This document shows, piece by piece, positions 1 through 9,168 of a stretch of DNA of 64,000 nucleotides. The position numbers and the translations under genes were made by a program. Below the pieces are notes generated by a model. The model saw only the letters and a program-made list of their open reading frames with translations. It was not told the DNA's origin and searched no databases. Source of the stretch: Brevibacillus sp042683565 (GTDB taxonomy: Bacteria; Bacillota; Bacilli; Brevibacillales; Brevibacillaceae); contig NZ_JBHUJW010000021.1 of assembly GCF_042683565.1 (NCBI RefSeq), positions 1-64,000 on the forward strand, in the 5' to 3' direction. Position 1 is the first letter of the stretch. Each line of letters begins with the position of its first letter.

Positions 1-37
1 GAGCTGACGAATACTAATCGGTCGAGGACTTATCCAC
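1..37 (+). rRNA. 23S rRNA, 3' end (partial)
   Basis: The first bases match the conserved 3' end of bacterial 23S rRNA: a block around 'actaatcggtcgagg' followed by the terminal 'acttatcc' that would pair with the 5' end of the molecule. The gene begins outside the window. The exact 3' end is judged from the consensus and could be off by a few bases. No 5S gene is recognisable before the terminator at 85-135. Confidence 0.85.
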
Positions 38-84
38 ACACCCTTGGCAAGCATGCAGATCCAGTTTTCAGCGAACGAACGAAT

Positions 85-135
85 AAAGCTGTATTCCCGA
101 TTACTTGCGAAAGTAATGGCGAATACAGCTTTTTT
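85..135 (+). terminator. rRNA operon terminator
   Basis: Arms AAAGCTGTATTC (85-96) and GAATACAGCTTT (121-132) pair. An inner pairing of ATTACTT with AAGTAAT lies between them, and a T run follows. It lies about 50 bases after the 23S end and would close the rRNA operon. Confidence 0.85.
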
Positions 136-271
136 GTTTTATCCCAAGGGAAACGGTATTTTTTGTATATTCAAATCTAATTCAAAAAAATACGTGCTCT
201 AATGAGTTTAGCTATACATATGCCTGTCTTTTGGCCCAAGCCAGAGGGAAGACGAAACGGAGGAAAGCAAG

Positions 272-1726
272 GTGAATCGAACGATTCGTAACATCACTAT
301 GGGCCTGTTGGTATTGGCCGTGGTGGCCGGATGCTCCAGCAATCCTGGAGGTGCGAACAGGAGAAATAGTCAGGCTGCCAGGGCAGTTCCTGTGGAAGTG
401 CAGAAAGCCATGAAAGAGGAATTTGCGGTACAGATGACCTTGTCAGGAAGACTGGAAGCGATCCAGCAGGTCGATGTGCCGTCGAAGGCGACGGGACGTA
501 TCCAGCAGGTTCTCGTCAAGGTCGGGGAACAGGTGAAGAGTGGACAGCCTATCGCCATTCTGGACGGACAAGAGCTGCAGATCCAAATGCAAAAAGCGCA
601 GGCTTCCTTAATGTCTGCCAAAGCGAGGTATGCGGAGGCGACCCAGGGAACGGAGGCGGAAGTTTTGGCACAGACCGCCAACTCTTTGATTGATCTGCAA
701 AACAAGGCGAACGCGGCAAAAGTAGATTTGGAGCGTGCGGAAAAGCTGTTTCAGGAAGGCGCAATCTCTACATCCGAGGTAGAAAAGGCACGCTTGGCGC
801 TGGTGTCAGCCCAGACGAACCTGGAGAACCAAATACAGAAAGCACAGCAGGAGAAAAAAGGACCGACGCAGGCGTCCGTGGATTCGGCAGCTGCGGCACT
901 GAAGCAGTCGGAAGCGGACTATGCCCTGGCCCAGCTGAATGTGGCAAACCTGACGATCAAATCGCCGATTAGCGGTGTGATTGGGTCCTTGTCTGCCACA
1001 ATCGGGGAGAATGTATCCAACAACGCTGTCGTCGCACAGGTGGTCAATTACTCTACGCTAAAGGTGACCGCGAAGGCAAGTGAGGGACAAGTCAGTCAAT
1101 TCCAGCCAGGGCAAAGCGTGACGGTCAAGGTTCCTTCTGCGAACCTGACGGTGAACGGAAAAATTACCTCGGTCAGCCCGATCGCGGATTCGAGCAAATC
1201 GTATCCGATCGAAATCGAGGTGCCCAACCCTGATCTGCGCGCAAAGGCCGGGATGGTAGCTTCCATCGAAGTGAAGGGCAGTCCGCACCAGGCCATCATC
1301 GTCCCGCGTGAAGCAGTTATCACGAAGGCACAAAGCTCGTATGTGTTTGTCGTCGATGGTGAAAAGGCAAAGCAGGTGACGGTGACGACAGGCGAATCGG
1401 ATGGTACGAAAATCGAGGTTTTGACCGGATTGCAGGGCGGAGAATCCGTCGTCGTCCAAGGGCAAAATACACTGACGGACAATGCTGCTGTGGCGGTCAT
1501 CGACCCGAATCAGTTGCAAAACGCAGCGGGCAAAAAGGCAGAAGGGCGCGGCCAGGGCAACGGAGCAGGCTGGCAGGGCGGCCAAGGAGGCCAGGGCAGG
1601 AAAAGCCGTCAGGACTGGCAAGGTGGCCAAGGCAGCCAGGGAAGCCAAGGAAACTCACAAGGTCAGTCGTCCGGACAATCAAACAGTACAGAGAACTCCG
1701 AGCCTTCGGCGACCCCAAAAGGATAG
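272..1726 (+). CDS. RND efflux periplasmic adaptor (membrane fusion protein), lipoprotein
   Basis: This is the adaptor subunit of a resistance-nodulation-division pump. The GTG start at 272 follows the ribosome site GGAGGA. The N-terminus is a lipoprotein signal with lipobox LAVVAGC (lipid-modified Cys21), so it is probably anchored outside the membrane. Barrel-sandwich halves flank a long alpha-helical coiled-coil hairpin (about residues 95-215), followed by beta-barrel and membrane-proximal domains. The tail from about residue 420 is low-complexity, rich in Gly, Gln and Ser, which is not typical of the family core. The stop is adjacent to the RND gene, so the two are co-transcribed. The pair is organised like SwrC-type pumps of Bacillales, but the substrate cannot be read from the sequence. 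Confidence 0.9.
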   Translation: MNRTIRNITMGLLVLAVVAGCSSNPGGANRRNSQAARAVPVEVQKAMKEEFAVQMTLSGRLEAIQQVDVPSKATGRIQQVLVKVGEQVKSGQPIAILDGQELQIQMQKAQASLMSAKARYAEATQGTEAEVLAQTANSLIDLQNKANAAKVDLERAEKLFQEGAISTSEVEKARLALVSAQTNLENQIQKAQQEKKGPTQASVDSAAAALKQSEADYALAQLNVANLTIKSPISGVIGSLSATIGENVSNNAVVAQVVNYSTLKVTAKASEGQVSQFQPGQSVTVKVPSANLTVNGKITSVSPIADSSKSYPIEIEVPNPDLRAKAGMVASIEVKGSPHQAIIVPREAVITKAQSSYVFVVDGEKAKQVTVTTGESDGTKIEVLTGLQGGESVVVQGQNTLTDNAAVAVIDPNQLQNAAGKKAEGRGQGNGAGWQGGQGGQGRKSRQDWQGGQGSQGSQGNSQGQSSGQSNSTENSEPSATPKG

Positions 1727-1735
1727 GTGAACCCC

Positions 1736-4700
1736 ATGCATATATCGGAACGCGCCATTCGTCGTCCCGTCACAGTCATGATGGGAGTCCTTATCGTAAT
1801 CATTTTGGGAATCATGTCACTTAGCCGGATTCCGATCGATCTGTATCCGAAAATTGAAGTTCCGACCATCGCGGTCATCACCAGTTACTCCGGGGTCGGT
1901 CCCGAGGAAATGGAGAACCTCGTCACGAAGCCGATAGAGCAAGCCGTCTCCTCCGTAGAAGGAATCAAATCCGTGACGTCTACTTCCAGGGAAGGTTCAT
2001 CGATGGTCATCGTCGAGTTTTCCTACGGCACCGACCTGGATAAGGCCGTCACAGAGGTGACGCAAAAGGTAGAGCGGGCGAAGCGCTCCCTGCCGGATGA
2101 TGTCGATTCTCCGACGGTTGCCCGGATGGACCCGAACAGCACGGCTGTGCTGACGCTCGCCATTTCGGCAGACATGGGTGCCGACCAGTTGAAAAGCTAT
2201 GTCCAGGACACGATCGCGCCGGCGCTTGAACGAGTCAATGGTGTCGCGTCTGTGACCGTTTCCGGGGGTTTGGACAGGGAAATCAAGGTCGTGGTGGACA
2301 AGAGCAAGCTGGAGCAGTACGGTGTCACGCTCTCGGACATCAGCCAGCAACTGAAGAGCCAAAACCTCGATTCCTCTGGCGGGAACATTACGGAGGGTGG
2401 CGTCTCCTACACCGTGCGCTCTCTGGGGAAATTCAAGTCGGTGGATGACATTCGCAAAGTATCCATCCCGCTAAAAGACGGAAGCCGCATTTTCCTCGAA
2501 GATCTGGCAGTCATCGAGGATGGCTATAAAGAAGTATCCATCGAGAACACATTGAACAAACAGACGACGGTCACGATGTCCATCATGAAGCAGTCTGGTA
2601 CGAACACGGTAGCGGTCGTCGATGATCTGTACGCCGAACTGGACAAGCAGCGTACGAGCATGCCGCAGTCGATGTCTGTCATGGCATTGTCCGACCAGTC
2701 TTCGTTCATTCGCGCGTCGATCAACACGCTGGTTCACGACACCTTGATCGGCGGGGTGCTGGCGATATTGATCATCCTGCTCTTTTTGAAGAGCGCGAGC
2801 AACACCGTCATCATCGCGACGGCCATTCCGGTCTCCGTCATTTCCACCTTTACGCTCATGTACTTTGCGGACATGTCGATCAACATCATGAGTCTGGGCG
2901 GTTTGACGCTGGGAATCGGGATGATCGTGGATGACGCGATTGTCGTGCTGGAAAATATTCACCGCCACAGGGAGACGGGCCTGTCCATCCGGGACGCCGC
3001 CGTTAAAGGCACAAAAGAAGTGGCGATGCCGGTCATTGCCGCTACCTTGACCACTGTCGCCGTATTCTTCCCGATCGTGTTCGTGGAAGGCGTCACGGCG
3101 CAGCTGTTCCGCGACCTGGGGGTTACCGTATCCTTCTCCTTGCTCGCGTCCTTGATCGTCTCCTTGACCGTCACGCCGATGCTGACATCCAAGTGGACGA
3201 TCGCGCACAAAAAAGACAGGCTGCAGGAAGCGCATGCCCAAAAGCGCCGCGATTCTCGCATCCTGGCGGGGTATCGACGCATTTTGAACTGGTCCTTGTA
3301 CCATCGGAAATCGGTGCTGGTGATCGGCACCGCGTCGCTGGTGGCAGGTGTGGGGCTGATTCCGTTTATCGGCTCCGAGTTCATTCCGACTTCCGATCAG
3401 GGGCAAATCAACGTTTCCATTTCGATGCCGAACGGAACCGAGCTGGAAAAAACACGCAAAGTCGTCGAGCAGGCCGAGAACATGCTGGAGACCATCCCTG
3501 AAGTGAAGACGATCTTTACGGCGCTCGGATCGACCAATGCGACGCGGGGCAACTCGGCGTCCACGTCGGCCGGGTCCTTCCTGCTCATCCTCTCCGACAA
3601 GTCGGAGCGCCAGCGCACTACGGCAGAAGTCACAGAGGAAATCAGGCAAAAGCTGAACCGCTTCCCGGGGGCGAGGCTGCGCGTCAGCGAGGCGGGCGGC
3701 GCGACTTTGCCTGGATTGGGCGGTGGAGGCGGCCAGTTTGGCGGCGCTGCACCGATCTCCTACGCGATTCGCGGAAATGATGAAGACACGCTGAAGGAAG
3801 TGGCAGAGGGACTGACAGCTGCGATCAGCGAAGTGCCTGGCGTACGTGAGGCGGACAACAACCTGGAGGAATCCCGTCCGGAAATCCAGGTCAAACTGGA
3901 CCGGGTGCGTGCGGCAGACCTCGGAGTGACGCAAAGCCTCATCTCCAGCACCATTCAGACGGCCTTGAGGGATCAAGTGGCTACCAAATTTGAAACAGCC
4001 GGGACAGAAGTAGATGTCACGCTCAGTCTTTCGGGCGGGCAGGTGAGCAGCATGCAGGAAATCGGCAATTTGCTACTGACAACGCCAAAAGGCGAGCTGA
4101 TCCAGATCAAGGACGTGGCTGACGTCGTGATGGCAAACGGCCCGCAGTCGATCCAGCGCTACAACCAGACACGCGTCGTCAATGTGACCGCGTCGACCGC
4201 GCCGGGTCAAGACCTGGGAACCGTCACCGCCGCCATCGATCAGGTGCTCGCTACCTATCCGCTGCCGCCGGGCTATACGATCGAGAAACAGGGGCAAAAC
4301 CAGCAGATGGACGAATCTACCAAGAGCTTGCTGATCGCGTTTGGACTCGCGATTGTCCTGGTGTACATCATCCTGGCCGCGCAGTTCGAGTCGATGGTAT
4401 ATCCGCTCTCGATCATGCTGTCCGTACCGCTGTCGATCTTCGGGGCGACGTTCAGCCTCTGGGTCACGGGAAGGCCGGTCAGCGTGCCCGCCTTTATCGG
4501 GCTGATCCTTTTGGCGGGGCTGGTTGTGCGCAATGCGATCGTGCTGATCGACTTTACCAATATTTTGCGCAGAGACGGCATGGACCGTACGGAAGCATTG
4601 CTCACGGCAGGTCCGGTGCGACTGCGGCCGATTTTGATGACGACGTTTTGTACGGTATTGGCACTGCTTCCGCTGGCGCTGGGACTGGGCGAAGGCGCAG

Positions 4701-4885
4701 AGAGCCAGGCTCCGATGGCGACTGTGGTGATCGGCGGGCTGCTCTTTTCTACCATGCTGACGCTCGTTGTCATTCCTGTCGTTTATGCTATGCTGGATGA
4801 TATCACGATCCGATTGAAGAAGGCCGTACGGATCACACTGCCGTCTCGCAAGCCGAAAGCCGAGACGGTGAGCATCGAAAAATAA
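1736..4885 (+). CDS. RND efflux transporter, HAE1/AcrB-like
   Basis: A proton-driven inner-membrane pump of about 1049 residues, the usual size for HAE1 RND proteins. It starts with the family N-terminus (ISERAIRRPVTV), has two halves each with a large extracytoplasmic loop, and carries the paired aspartates of TM4 (D399-D400 in GMIVDDAIVVLENI). I prefer the ATG at 1736, because AGGTGA lies 5 bases upstream and it gives the typical N-terminus. A GTG at 1727 abutting the adaptor stop is possible. The gene sits between its adaptor and a two-component system. It resembles SwrC (YerP) of B. subtilis, which exports surfactin; a role in exporting lipopeptides or other amphiphiles is inference. Confidence 0.93.
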   Translation: MHISERAIRRPVTVMMGVLIVIILGIMSLSRIPIDLYPKIEVPTIAVITSYSGVGPEEMENLVTKPIEQAVSSVEGIKSVTSTSREGSSMVIVEFSYGTDLDKAVTEVTQKVERAKRSLPDDVDSPTVARMDPNSTAVLTLAISADMGADQLKSYVQDTIAPALERVNGVASVTVSGGLDREIKVVVDKSKLEQYGVTLSDISQQLKSQNLDSSGGNITEGGVSYTVRSLGKFKSVDDIRKVSIPLKDGSRIFLEDLAVIEDGYKEVSIENTLNKQTTVTMSIMKQSGTNTVAVVDDLYAELDKQRTSMPQSMSVMALSDQSSFIRASINTLVHDTLIGGVLAILIILLFLKSASNTVIIATAIPVSVISTFTLMYFADMSINIMSLGGLTLGIGMIVDDAIVVLENIHRHRETGLSIRDAAVKGTKEVAMPVIAATLTTVAVFFPIVFVEGVTAQLFRDLGVTVSFSLLASLIVSLTVTPMLTSKWTIAHKKDRLQEAHAQKRRDSRILAGYRRILNWSLYHRKSVLVIGTASLVAGVGLIPFIGSEFIPTSDQGQINVSISMPNGTELEKTRKVVEQAENMLETIPEVKTIFTALGSTNATRGNSASTSAGSFLLILSDKSERQRTTAEVTEEIRQKLNRFPGARLRVSEAGGATLPGLGGGGGQFGGAAPISYAIRGNDEDTLKEVAEGLTAAISEVPGVREADNNLEESRPEIQVKLDRVRAADLGVTQSLISSTIQTALRDQVATKFETAGTEVDVTLSLSGGQVSSMQEIGNLLLTTPKGELIQIKDVADVVMANGPQSIQRYNQTRVVNVTASTAPGQDLGTVTAAIDQVLATYPLPPGYTIEKQGQNQQMDESTKSLLIAFGLAIVLVYIILAAQFESMVYPLSIMLSVPLSIFGATFSLWVTGRPVSVPAFIGLILLAGLVVRNAIVLIDFTNILRRDGMDRTEALLTAGPVRLRPILMTTFCTVLALLPLALGLGEGAESQAPMATVVIGGLLFSTMLTLVVIPVVYAMLDDITIRLKKAVRITLPSRKPKAETVSIEK

Positions 4886-4930
4886 GGAAGCTTGGACAAG
4901 CGGCTTTTTTCAGATGAAAGAGGGATACGC

Positions 4931-5605
4931 ATGCTGATTCTTGCAGTAGAGGATGAACAAGCCTTGCTTCAGGCGATCGCCGGCGTCTTGACGGATGAAG
5001 GCTATCAAGTGGATACCGCCGAACGTGGAGACGACGGGCTGCTGCTGGCGGAGCGGGGAATCTACGACTTGCTGGTGCTCGATATCATGATGCCGGGCAT
5101 GGATGGGTTGACGCTGGTCAAAACGTTGCGCGCCAAAGGCATCACGACTCCCGTGCTGTTTTTGACGGCAAAGGACAGTGTAAAGTCCCGGGTCGAGGGC
5201 CTGGATGCGGGTGCGGATGATTACTTGGTCAAGCCATTTGCTGCAGAAGAGCTGACGGCCAGATTACGCGCACTGCTGCGCCGCCATGGCAAGACAGGGG
5301 CAGAGGGCGAGATGTCGTACGGCCCCCTCTCCCTGAAAGTAAACGAATACGATGGATTCATTGATGAGGAACCGATGAAGCTGACCACGAAGGAATACGA
5401 GCTGCTCAAATACTTTCTGCAAAACCGGGAACAGATTCTGACCCGCCAGCAAATTTTTGACCGGGTATGGGGCATCGACTCCGACGCCAACTACGGAGTC
5501 GTTGACCTGTACGTTCACTATTTGCGCAAGAAGCTCGGTCCGCATGAGAGCCTGATCCGCACGATCCGCAACGTGGGCTACATTTTGAAAAAGGAAGAAC
5601 GATGA
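4931..5605 (+). CDS. OmpR/PhoB-family response regulator
   Basis: Two-domain regulator of 224 residues. The N-terminal receiver has acidic residues near the start (VEDE), the phosphoacceptor in LLVLDIMMPGMDG and the conserved Lys in DYLVKPF. The C-terminal winged helix contains LTTKEYELLKYFLQN and a VDLYVHYLRKKLG recognition segment. ATG 4931 is chosen because AAAGAGGG lies 6 bases upstream; a TTG at 4892 would add an untypical leader. The stop overlaps the start of the downstream kinase, so they form a cognate pair. It probably controls the preceding efflux genes (inference from position). Confidence 0.93.
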   Translation: MLILAVEDEQALLQAIAGVLTDEGYQVDTAERGDDGLLLAERGIYDLLVLDIMMPGMDGLTLVKTLRAKGITTPVLFLTAKDSVKSRVEGLDAGADDYLVKPFAAEELTARLRALLRRHGKTGAEGEMSYGPLSLKVNEYDGFIDEEPMKLTTKEYELLKYFLQNREQILTRQQIFDRVWGIDSDANYGVVDLYVHYLRKKLGPHESLIRTIRNVGYILKKEER

Positions 5606-6897
5606 TGTTTCAAAAAACCCGGATTCGCCTGGTGGCCCTGAACGTCATCGTCGTGTTCCTGTTGCTCAACGGCCTGGGGAGCGCCGTCTATTACACGATG
5701 AAGTATCGGCTGTATTCGCAGGTGGATCGTGAATTGACAAAGGTAGCGCAGCGGTTGATAAACGATCCGCTGCCACGCCTCCAGCGGATCAATGACGATC
5801 TGTTTCCGTACAACCGCATCGAGCGGAAAAAGTTCAACGAGCTGGACCGTCGCTACGCCCTGATCGTCTGGGACGGGATGGGACAAGTGATCGGCACGGC
5901 GTTCGGAGAGCGGCTGGAGCCGGAAGAGTTGCCGAATTTTCGGCGCATCGGCAAAGAGGATGGCATCGAGACGTTATCCGTTAACGGCGAACAGTATCGG
6001 GTACAAACTGTCACCATCCCGAAAAAAGTAGTGGTCGGCGATCGCCTGCTGCTCGCCATGCAATATCAGGTGGTCTACAATCTGGCTCCGGAGAAAAACA
6101 TGTTGAGCAGCCTGCTCTACGTCGTCGCGATCGGGGATGCAGTCAGTGTGGGAATTGCCATCGTGGCCGGGCTCTTTCTCGCCAGGCGGGCCCTCGTCCC
6201 GATCCAGATCTCCTGGGAGAAGCAACAGCAGTTTATCGCAGATGCCTCGCATGAGCTGCGCACGCCGCTGGCAGCCATCCTGGTCAATCTGGAGCGGCTG
6301 TTTCGCTACCCGGATCACACGATTGAGCAGGAGAGCGAGAAAATCATGGTCGGGATGCAGGAGGCGCGGCGGCTGACCAAGCTGGTGTCCGACCTGTTGA
6401 CGCTGGCCCGAAGCGACTCGAACGAGCTGCAAATCATGAAGCAAAGGCTCCGGCTGGATGAGCTGGTGCTCAAGTGCACACAGGTATTTTCCGAGATGGC
6501 AATCGTCAAGGAAGTCAGCCTGGAGACAGACATCGAGCAGCCGCTGGAAATCGTCGGCGACGAAGAACGGCTGCATCAGCTGCTGGTCATTTTACTGGAC
6601 AACGCGCTGAAATTCACGAATGAAGGCGGCAGAATCTACGTCTCCTGCAGGCGCGAGGGGCAGCGGGTCGCCGTCATGGTGAGGGACACCGGGATCGGCA
6701 TTCCGAAAGAGGACATCCCGTTTCTGTTTGACCGCTTTTTCCGGGTGGACAAGATGCGCTCGCGGCAGACGGAAGGGACGGGCCTTGGTCTGTCCATCGC
6801 CAAATGGATCGTGGATGCGCATAACGGAAAAATCCAGGTGAACAGCGAGGAAGGCGTCGGAACGAGCTTTTTGGTTACTTTGCCGCTCAGGCAATAG
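5602..6897 (+). CDS. Sensor histidine kinase, EnvZ/PhoR-type
   Basis: A 431-residue membrane kinase. One TM near the N-terminus (about 10-32) and a second (about 172-194) enclose an extracytoplasmic sensor domain of about 140 residues. The HisKA domain has the phosphoacceptor His217 in DASHELRTPL. The ATPase domain has the N box (LDNALKFTNEGG), DTGIGIP and GTGLGLSIAKWIV. Its ATG overlaps the regulator stop (ATGA), indicating translational coupling. The stimulus is unknown; substrates or membrane damage linked to the adjacent pump are reasonable guesses. Confidence 0.93.
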   Translation: MMFQKTRIRLVALNVIVVFLLLNGLGSAVYYTMKYRLYSQVDRELTKVAQRLINDPLPRLQRINDDLFPYNRIERKKFNELDRRYALIVWDGMGQVIGTAFGERLEPEELPNFRRIGKEDGIETLSVNGEQYRVQTVTIPKKVVVGDRLLLAMQYQVVYNLAPEKNMLSSLLYVVAIGDAVSVGIAIVAGLFLARRALVPIQISWEKQQQFIADASHELRTPLAAILVNLERLFRYPDHTIEQESEKIMVGMQEARRLTKLVSDLLTLARSDSNELQIMKQRLRLDELVLKCTQVFSEMAIVKEVSLETDIEQPLEIVGDEERLHQLLVILLDNALKFTNEGGRIYVSCRREGQRVAVMVRDTGIGIPKEDIPFLFDRFFRVDKMRSRQTEGTGLGLSIAKWIVDAHNGKIQVNSEEGVGTSFLVTLPLRQ

Positions 6898-6912
6898 CGT
6901 TGCGGCGTGCAG

Positions 6913-6944
6913 AACCGATTTCCACCAGGGGAATCGGTTTTTTT
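6913..6944 (+). terminator. Terminator of the RND/two-component operon
   Basis: Arms AACCGATT (6913-6920) and AATCGGTT (6932-6939) are followed by a run of T, 16 bases after the kinase stop. Confidence 0.85.
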
Positions 6945-7089
6945 GTGTGAGCGCGACGAAAGTGCCGGTTTAGCAGTTGCAACACAGAGATTAGTATACT
7001 TTTTTACTGTACATATTTAGAAAGTGAGGTAAACTACAGAGGATAGGTATACGATACACTAGCCTTCTTTCATCAAAGGAGTGAGAGAG

Positions 7090-7377
7090 ATGAATCTGAC
7101 TGTGACTGCCGCGGCAGTGGATTGGTTTCGCCAGGAATGGGGCTGTGAGGCGGGAGACAGCATTCGCTTTTTTGTCCGGTATGGCGGTGTGAGCACGGTG
7201 CAGGACTCGTTTTCCCTGGGGATCGCCAAAGAGCAGCCGAACGAAGCGGGCATCATGACAGTGGTGGACGGCATTACGTTTTATATGGAAAAGGATGAAC
7301 TGTGGTACATGAACGGGAAAGGGTTGACCGTCGACTATTTGCCAGCGACGGACGAGGTTGATTTTCGGCTCACGTAA
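7090..7377 (+). CDS. HesB-like (YneR-type) domain protein
   Basis: A 95-residue protein with the compact fold of the HesB/YneR family (segments RFFVRYGG and ITFYMEKDELWYM). It has a single cysteine (Cys16) and lacks the C-x(n)-C-x-C triad of IscA-type iron-sulfur carriers, so a role as an Fe-S carrier is unlikely. ATG 7090 is chosen because AAAGGAG (7075-7081) lies 8 bases upstream; a GTG at 7081 overlaps that site. The gene is monocistronic and followed by its own terminator. Function is unknown. Confidence 0.75.
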   Translation: MNLTVTAAAVDWFRQEWGCEAGDSIRFFVRYGGVSTVQDSFSLGIAKEQPNEAGIMTVVDGITFYMEKDELWYMNGKGLTVDYLPATDEVDFRLT

Positions 7378-7431
7378 GCAGGGGAAAGGAAATGCGCAGG
7401 GCCTGAAGATACTTGGGCCAGGAAGACACGG

Positions 7432-7467
7432 ACAGAGGATAGAGCGGATGCTCTCCTCTGTTTTTTT
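7432..7467 (+). terminator. Terminator after the HesB-like gene
   Basis: ACAGAGGA-T-AGAG pairs with CTCTCCTCTGT across a short loop and is followed by seven T. Confidence 0.85.
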
Positions 7468-7517
7468 CTTACAGAAAAGAGCAGCTCGAATGGGCGCAAC
7501 AAAGTTTTCCAGTTGGA

Positions 7518-7547
7518 TTGACAGATGGAAAACGGGCGCATTATAGT
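7518..7547 (+). promoter_or_regulatory. SigA-type promoter of the TrmB-type regulator
   Basis: TTGACA at 7518-7523 is followed after 17-18 bases by TTATAG/TATAGT (7541-7547). It lies about 35 bases before the ribosome site of the regulator gene. Confidence 0.7.
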
Positions 7548-7563
7548 AAGTATAATACTAACT
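7545..7563. promoter_or_regulatory. Inverted repeat, candidate operator
   Basis: AGTAAGTAT and ATACTAACT flank a single central base, with 8 of 9 arm positions complementary. The repeat covers the -10 end and the likely transcription start of the TrmB-type regulator, the classic place for autorepression. Which protein binds is inference. Confidence 0.55.
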
Positions 7564-7578
7564 ACTAAAGGAGCGGCC

Positions 7579-8388
7579 ATGGAGCAACTATACAAGGAGC
7601 TGCAAAAGCTCGGGTTTTCCCAGTACGAATGCAAGGCGTACATCGCTCTTCTGAAGCATCATCCGAGCAATGGCTATGAAGTCAGCAAACGATCCGGCGT
7701 ACCGCGCTCGATGATCTACGAAGTATTGGGCAAGCTCGTCGACAAAGGGGCGGTCTATCTCATTCCGACCGAGCCGGTGACGTATTCGCCGCTGCCTGCC
7801 AAAGAACTGGTCATGCGACAGCGCCAGCAATTTGAACAATCGTTTGAATATTTGGAGAGAGAGCTGTCGGCTTTGGAGAGCGAGCGTGAAGTTGATGTCA
7901 TTCGACGCATCGACGGCGATGATTTGGTGATCGCCGAAATGGCGGACATGATCCGCAAGGCCAGGGAGGAGCTGTGGCTGTCGGTCTGGGAACCGCAACT
8001 TCCTTTGCTGCAAACGAAGATCGACGCGCGAATCGACGACGGCATCGCGGTCTTTACCATGTTGTTTGGCCCGAAAGACATGCAGGCTGGCTCGACCTAT
8101 CATCACGATTACATGTCTCCGGAAGTCGTGCAGGAGCGGATGGGAGGACGGCTTAGCATCGTGGCCCGCGATCAGGAGGAAGTGCTGATCGCGAGCTTTG
8201 GCGCAGGCGCGAACACGTGGGCCGTGAAGACGGAAGACCCGGCGCTGGTTCTCATCGCGGTGGAGTACATCCGGCACGACATCGTGCTGGGGGAAGTGAC
8301 GAAGGTATTGGGCCCTAAGAGAGTGGAGGCGCTCTGGAGAAGCAGGCCGGACCTTTTTCATGTGGTGACGGGCAAGCGGTTCAAGTGA
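7579..8388 (+). CDS. TrmB-family transcriptional regulator
   Basis: A 269-residue regulator. The N-terminal winged helix (about 1-75: LGFSQYECKAYIALLKH, NGYEVSKRSGVPRSMIYEVLGKLV) is typical of TrmB. A coiled linker (about 80-110) leads to a C-terminal effector domain. ATG 7579 follows AAAGGAG at 7567-7573. In characterised TrmB proteins this region binds sugars, but here the gene lies 45 bases upstream of azlC, so branched-chain amino acids or related compounds are possible effectors (inference). An inverted repeat over its promoter suggests autoregulation. Confidence 0.88.
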   Translation: MEQLYKELQKLGFSQYECKAYIALLKHHPSNGYEVSKRSGVPRSMIYEVLGKLVDKGAVYLIPTEPVTYSPLPAKELVMRQRQQFEQSFEYLERELSALESEREVDVIRRIDGDDLVIAEMADMIRKAREELWLSVWEPQLPLLQTKIDARIDDGIAVFTMLFGPKDMQAGSTYHHDYMSPEVVQERMGGRLSIVARDQEEVLIASFGAGANTWAVKTEDPALVLIAVEYIRHDIVLGEVTKVLGPKRVEALWRSRPDLFHVVTGKRFK

Positions 8389-8433
8389 GAAGAAGCGCTG
8401 TCCGGAAGTCGACGAAAGTAGGGGAGAGACAGG

Positions 8434-9168
8434 ATGAGGGAGCAAAACATTGGCATGAGAGCCGATGCGGCGCTGCGGGGAGAGGACTCCTTCCTGCAAG
8501 GGGTAAAGGATTGCATCCCGACGCTGCTCGGGTATTTGAGCATTGGCTTTGCGGCAGGGGTAGTGGAAAAAACGGCGGGTCTCTCTGTGGCGGAAATCGC
8601 CTTGATGTCGCTTTGCCTGTACGCTGGCTCTGCGCAGTTCATCGCTGCGGGGATGCTGGCTGCCAACGGTTCGGCATCGGCGATCATTATCACCATTTTT
8701 TTCGTGAACCTGCGGCACATTTTGCTTAGCGCGGCACTATCGCCCTATTTTCGCCATCTGTCCGGAATACGGAACATGCTGGTCGGGGCGCTTTTGACCG
8801 ATGAGACCTTCGGAGTGGCGATAAACGAAGCGGCAAAGCAAAACCGCATCAGTGAGCGCTGGATGCACGGCCTCAACATCACGGCCTACAGCAACTGGTT
8901 CATCGCCAATATCGCCGGAGCGTACTTCGGGCAATGGATCGCGGAACCCGAGAAGTTCGGTCTCGATTTCGCGCTGCCGGCAATGTTCATCGGGCTGCTG
9001 GTGCTGTCGATGGTGAGCCGCAAAAAGTGGCTGCTCGATAGCGTGGTGGCCGTCAGCGCGGTTGTCATTACGGTGGGAGCCTCCATCATGTTTGGAGGAA
9101 ATGTCGGGGTGATCGCGGCAACGGTGATCGCTTCCACGATAGGGCTGGTGATGGAAAAATGGAAGTAA
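8434..9168 (+). CDS. azlC: AzlC-family branched-chain amino acid export protein
   Basis: A 244-residue membrane protein of the AzlC (LIV-E) family, the large subunit of a two-component exporter of branched-chain amino acids or analogues. Visible hallmarks are GYLSIGFAAGVV, SLCLYAGSAQFIAAGML, NLRHILLSA and LLTDETFGVA, with the usual 6-7 hydrophobic helices. GGGGAGAG precedes the ATG. It overlaps azlD by 10 bases and follows the TrmB-type regulator, so the three genes probably form one operon. Confidence 0.93.
   Translation: MREQNIGMRADAALRGEDSFLQGVKDCIPTLLGYLSIGFAAGVVEKTAGLSVAEIALMSLCLYAGSAQFIAAGMLAANGSASAIIITIFFVNLRHILLSAALSPYFRHLSGIRNMLVGALLTDETFGVAINEAAKQNRISERWMHGLNITAYSNWFIANIAGAYFGQWIAEPEKFGLDFALPAMFIGLLVLSMVSRKKWLLDSVVAVSAVVITVGASIMFGGNVGVIAATVIASTIGLVMEKWK

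Noticed and set aside
2471..3976. Long minus-strand ORF (501 codons) across the RND pump gene
   Set aside because: It is the antisense shadow of a high-GC gene with clear RND motifs. Its product is rich in Arg, His, Asp and Gln without any domain, and there is no ribosome site.
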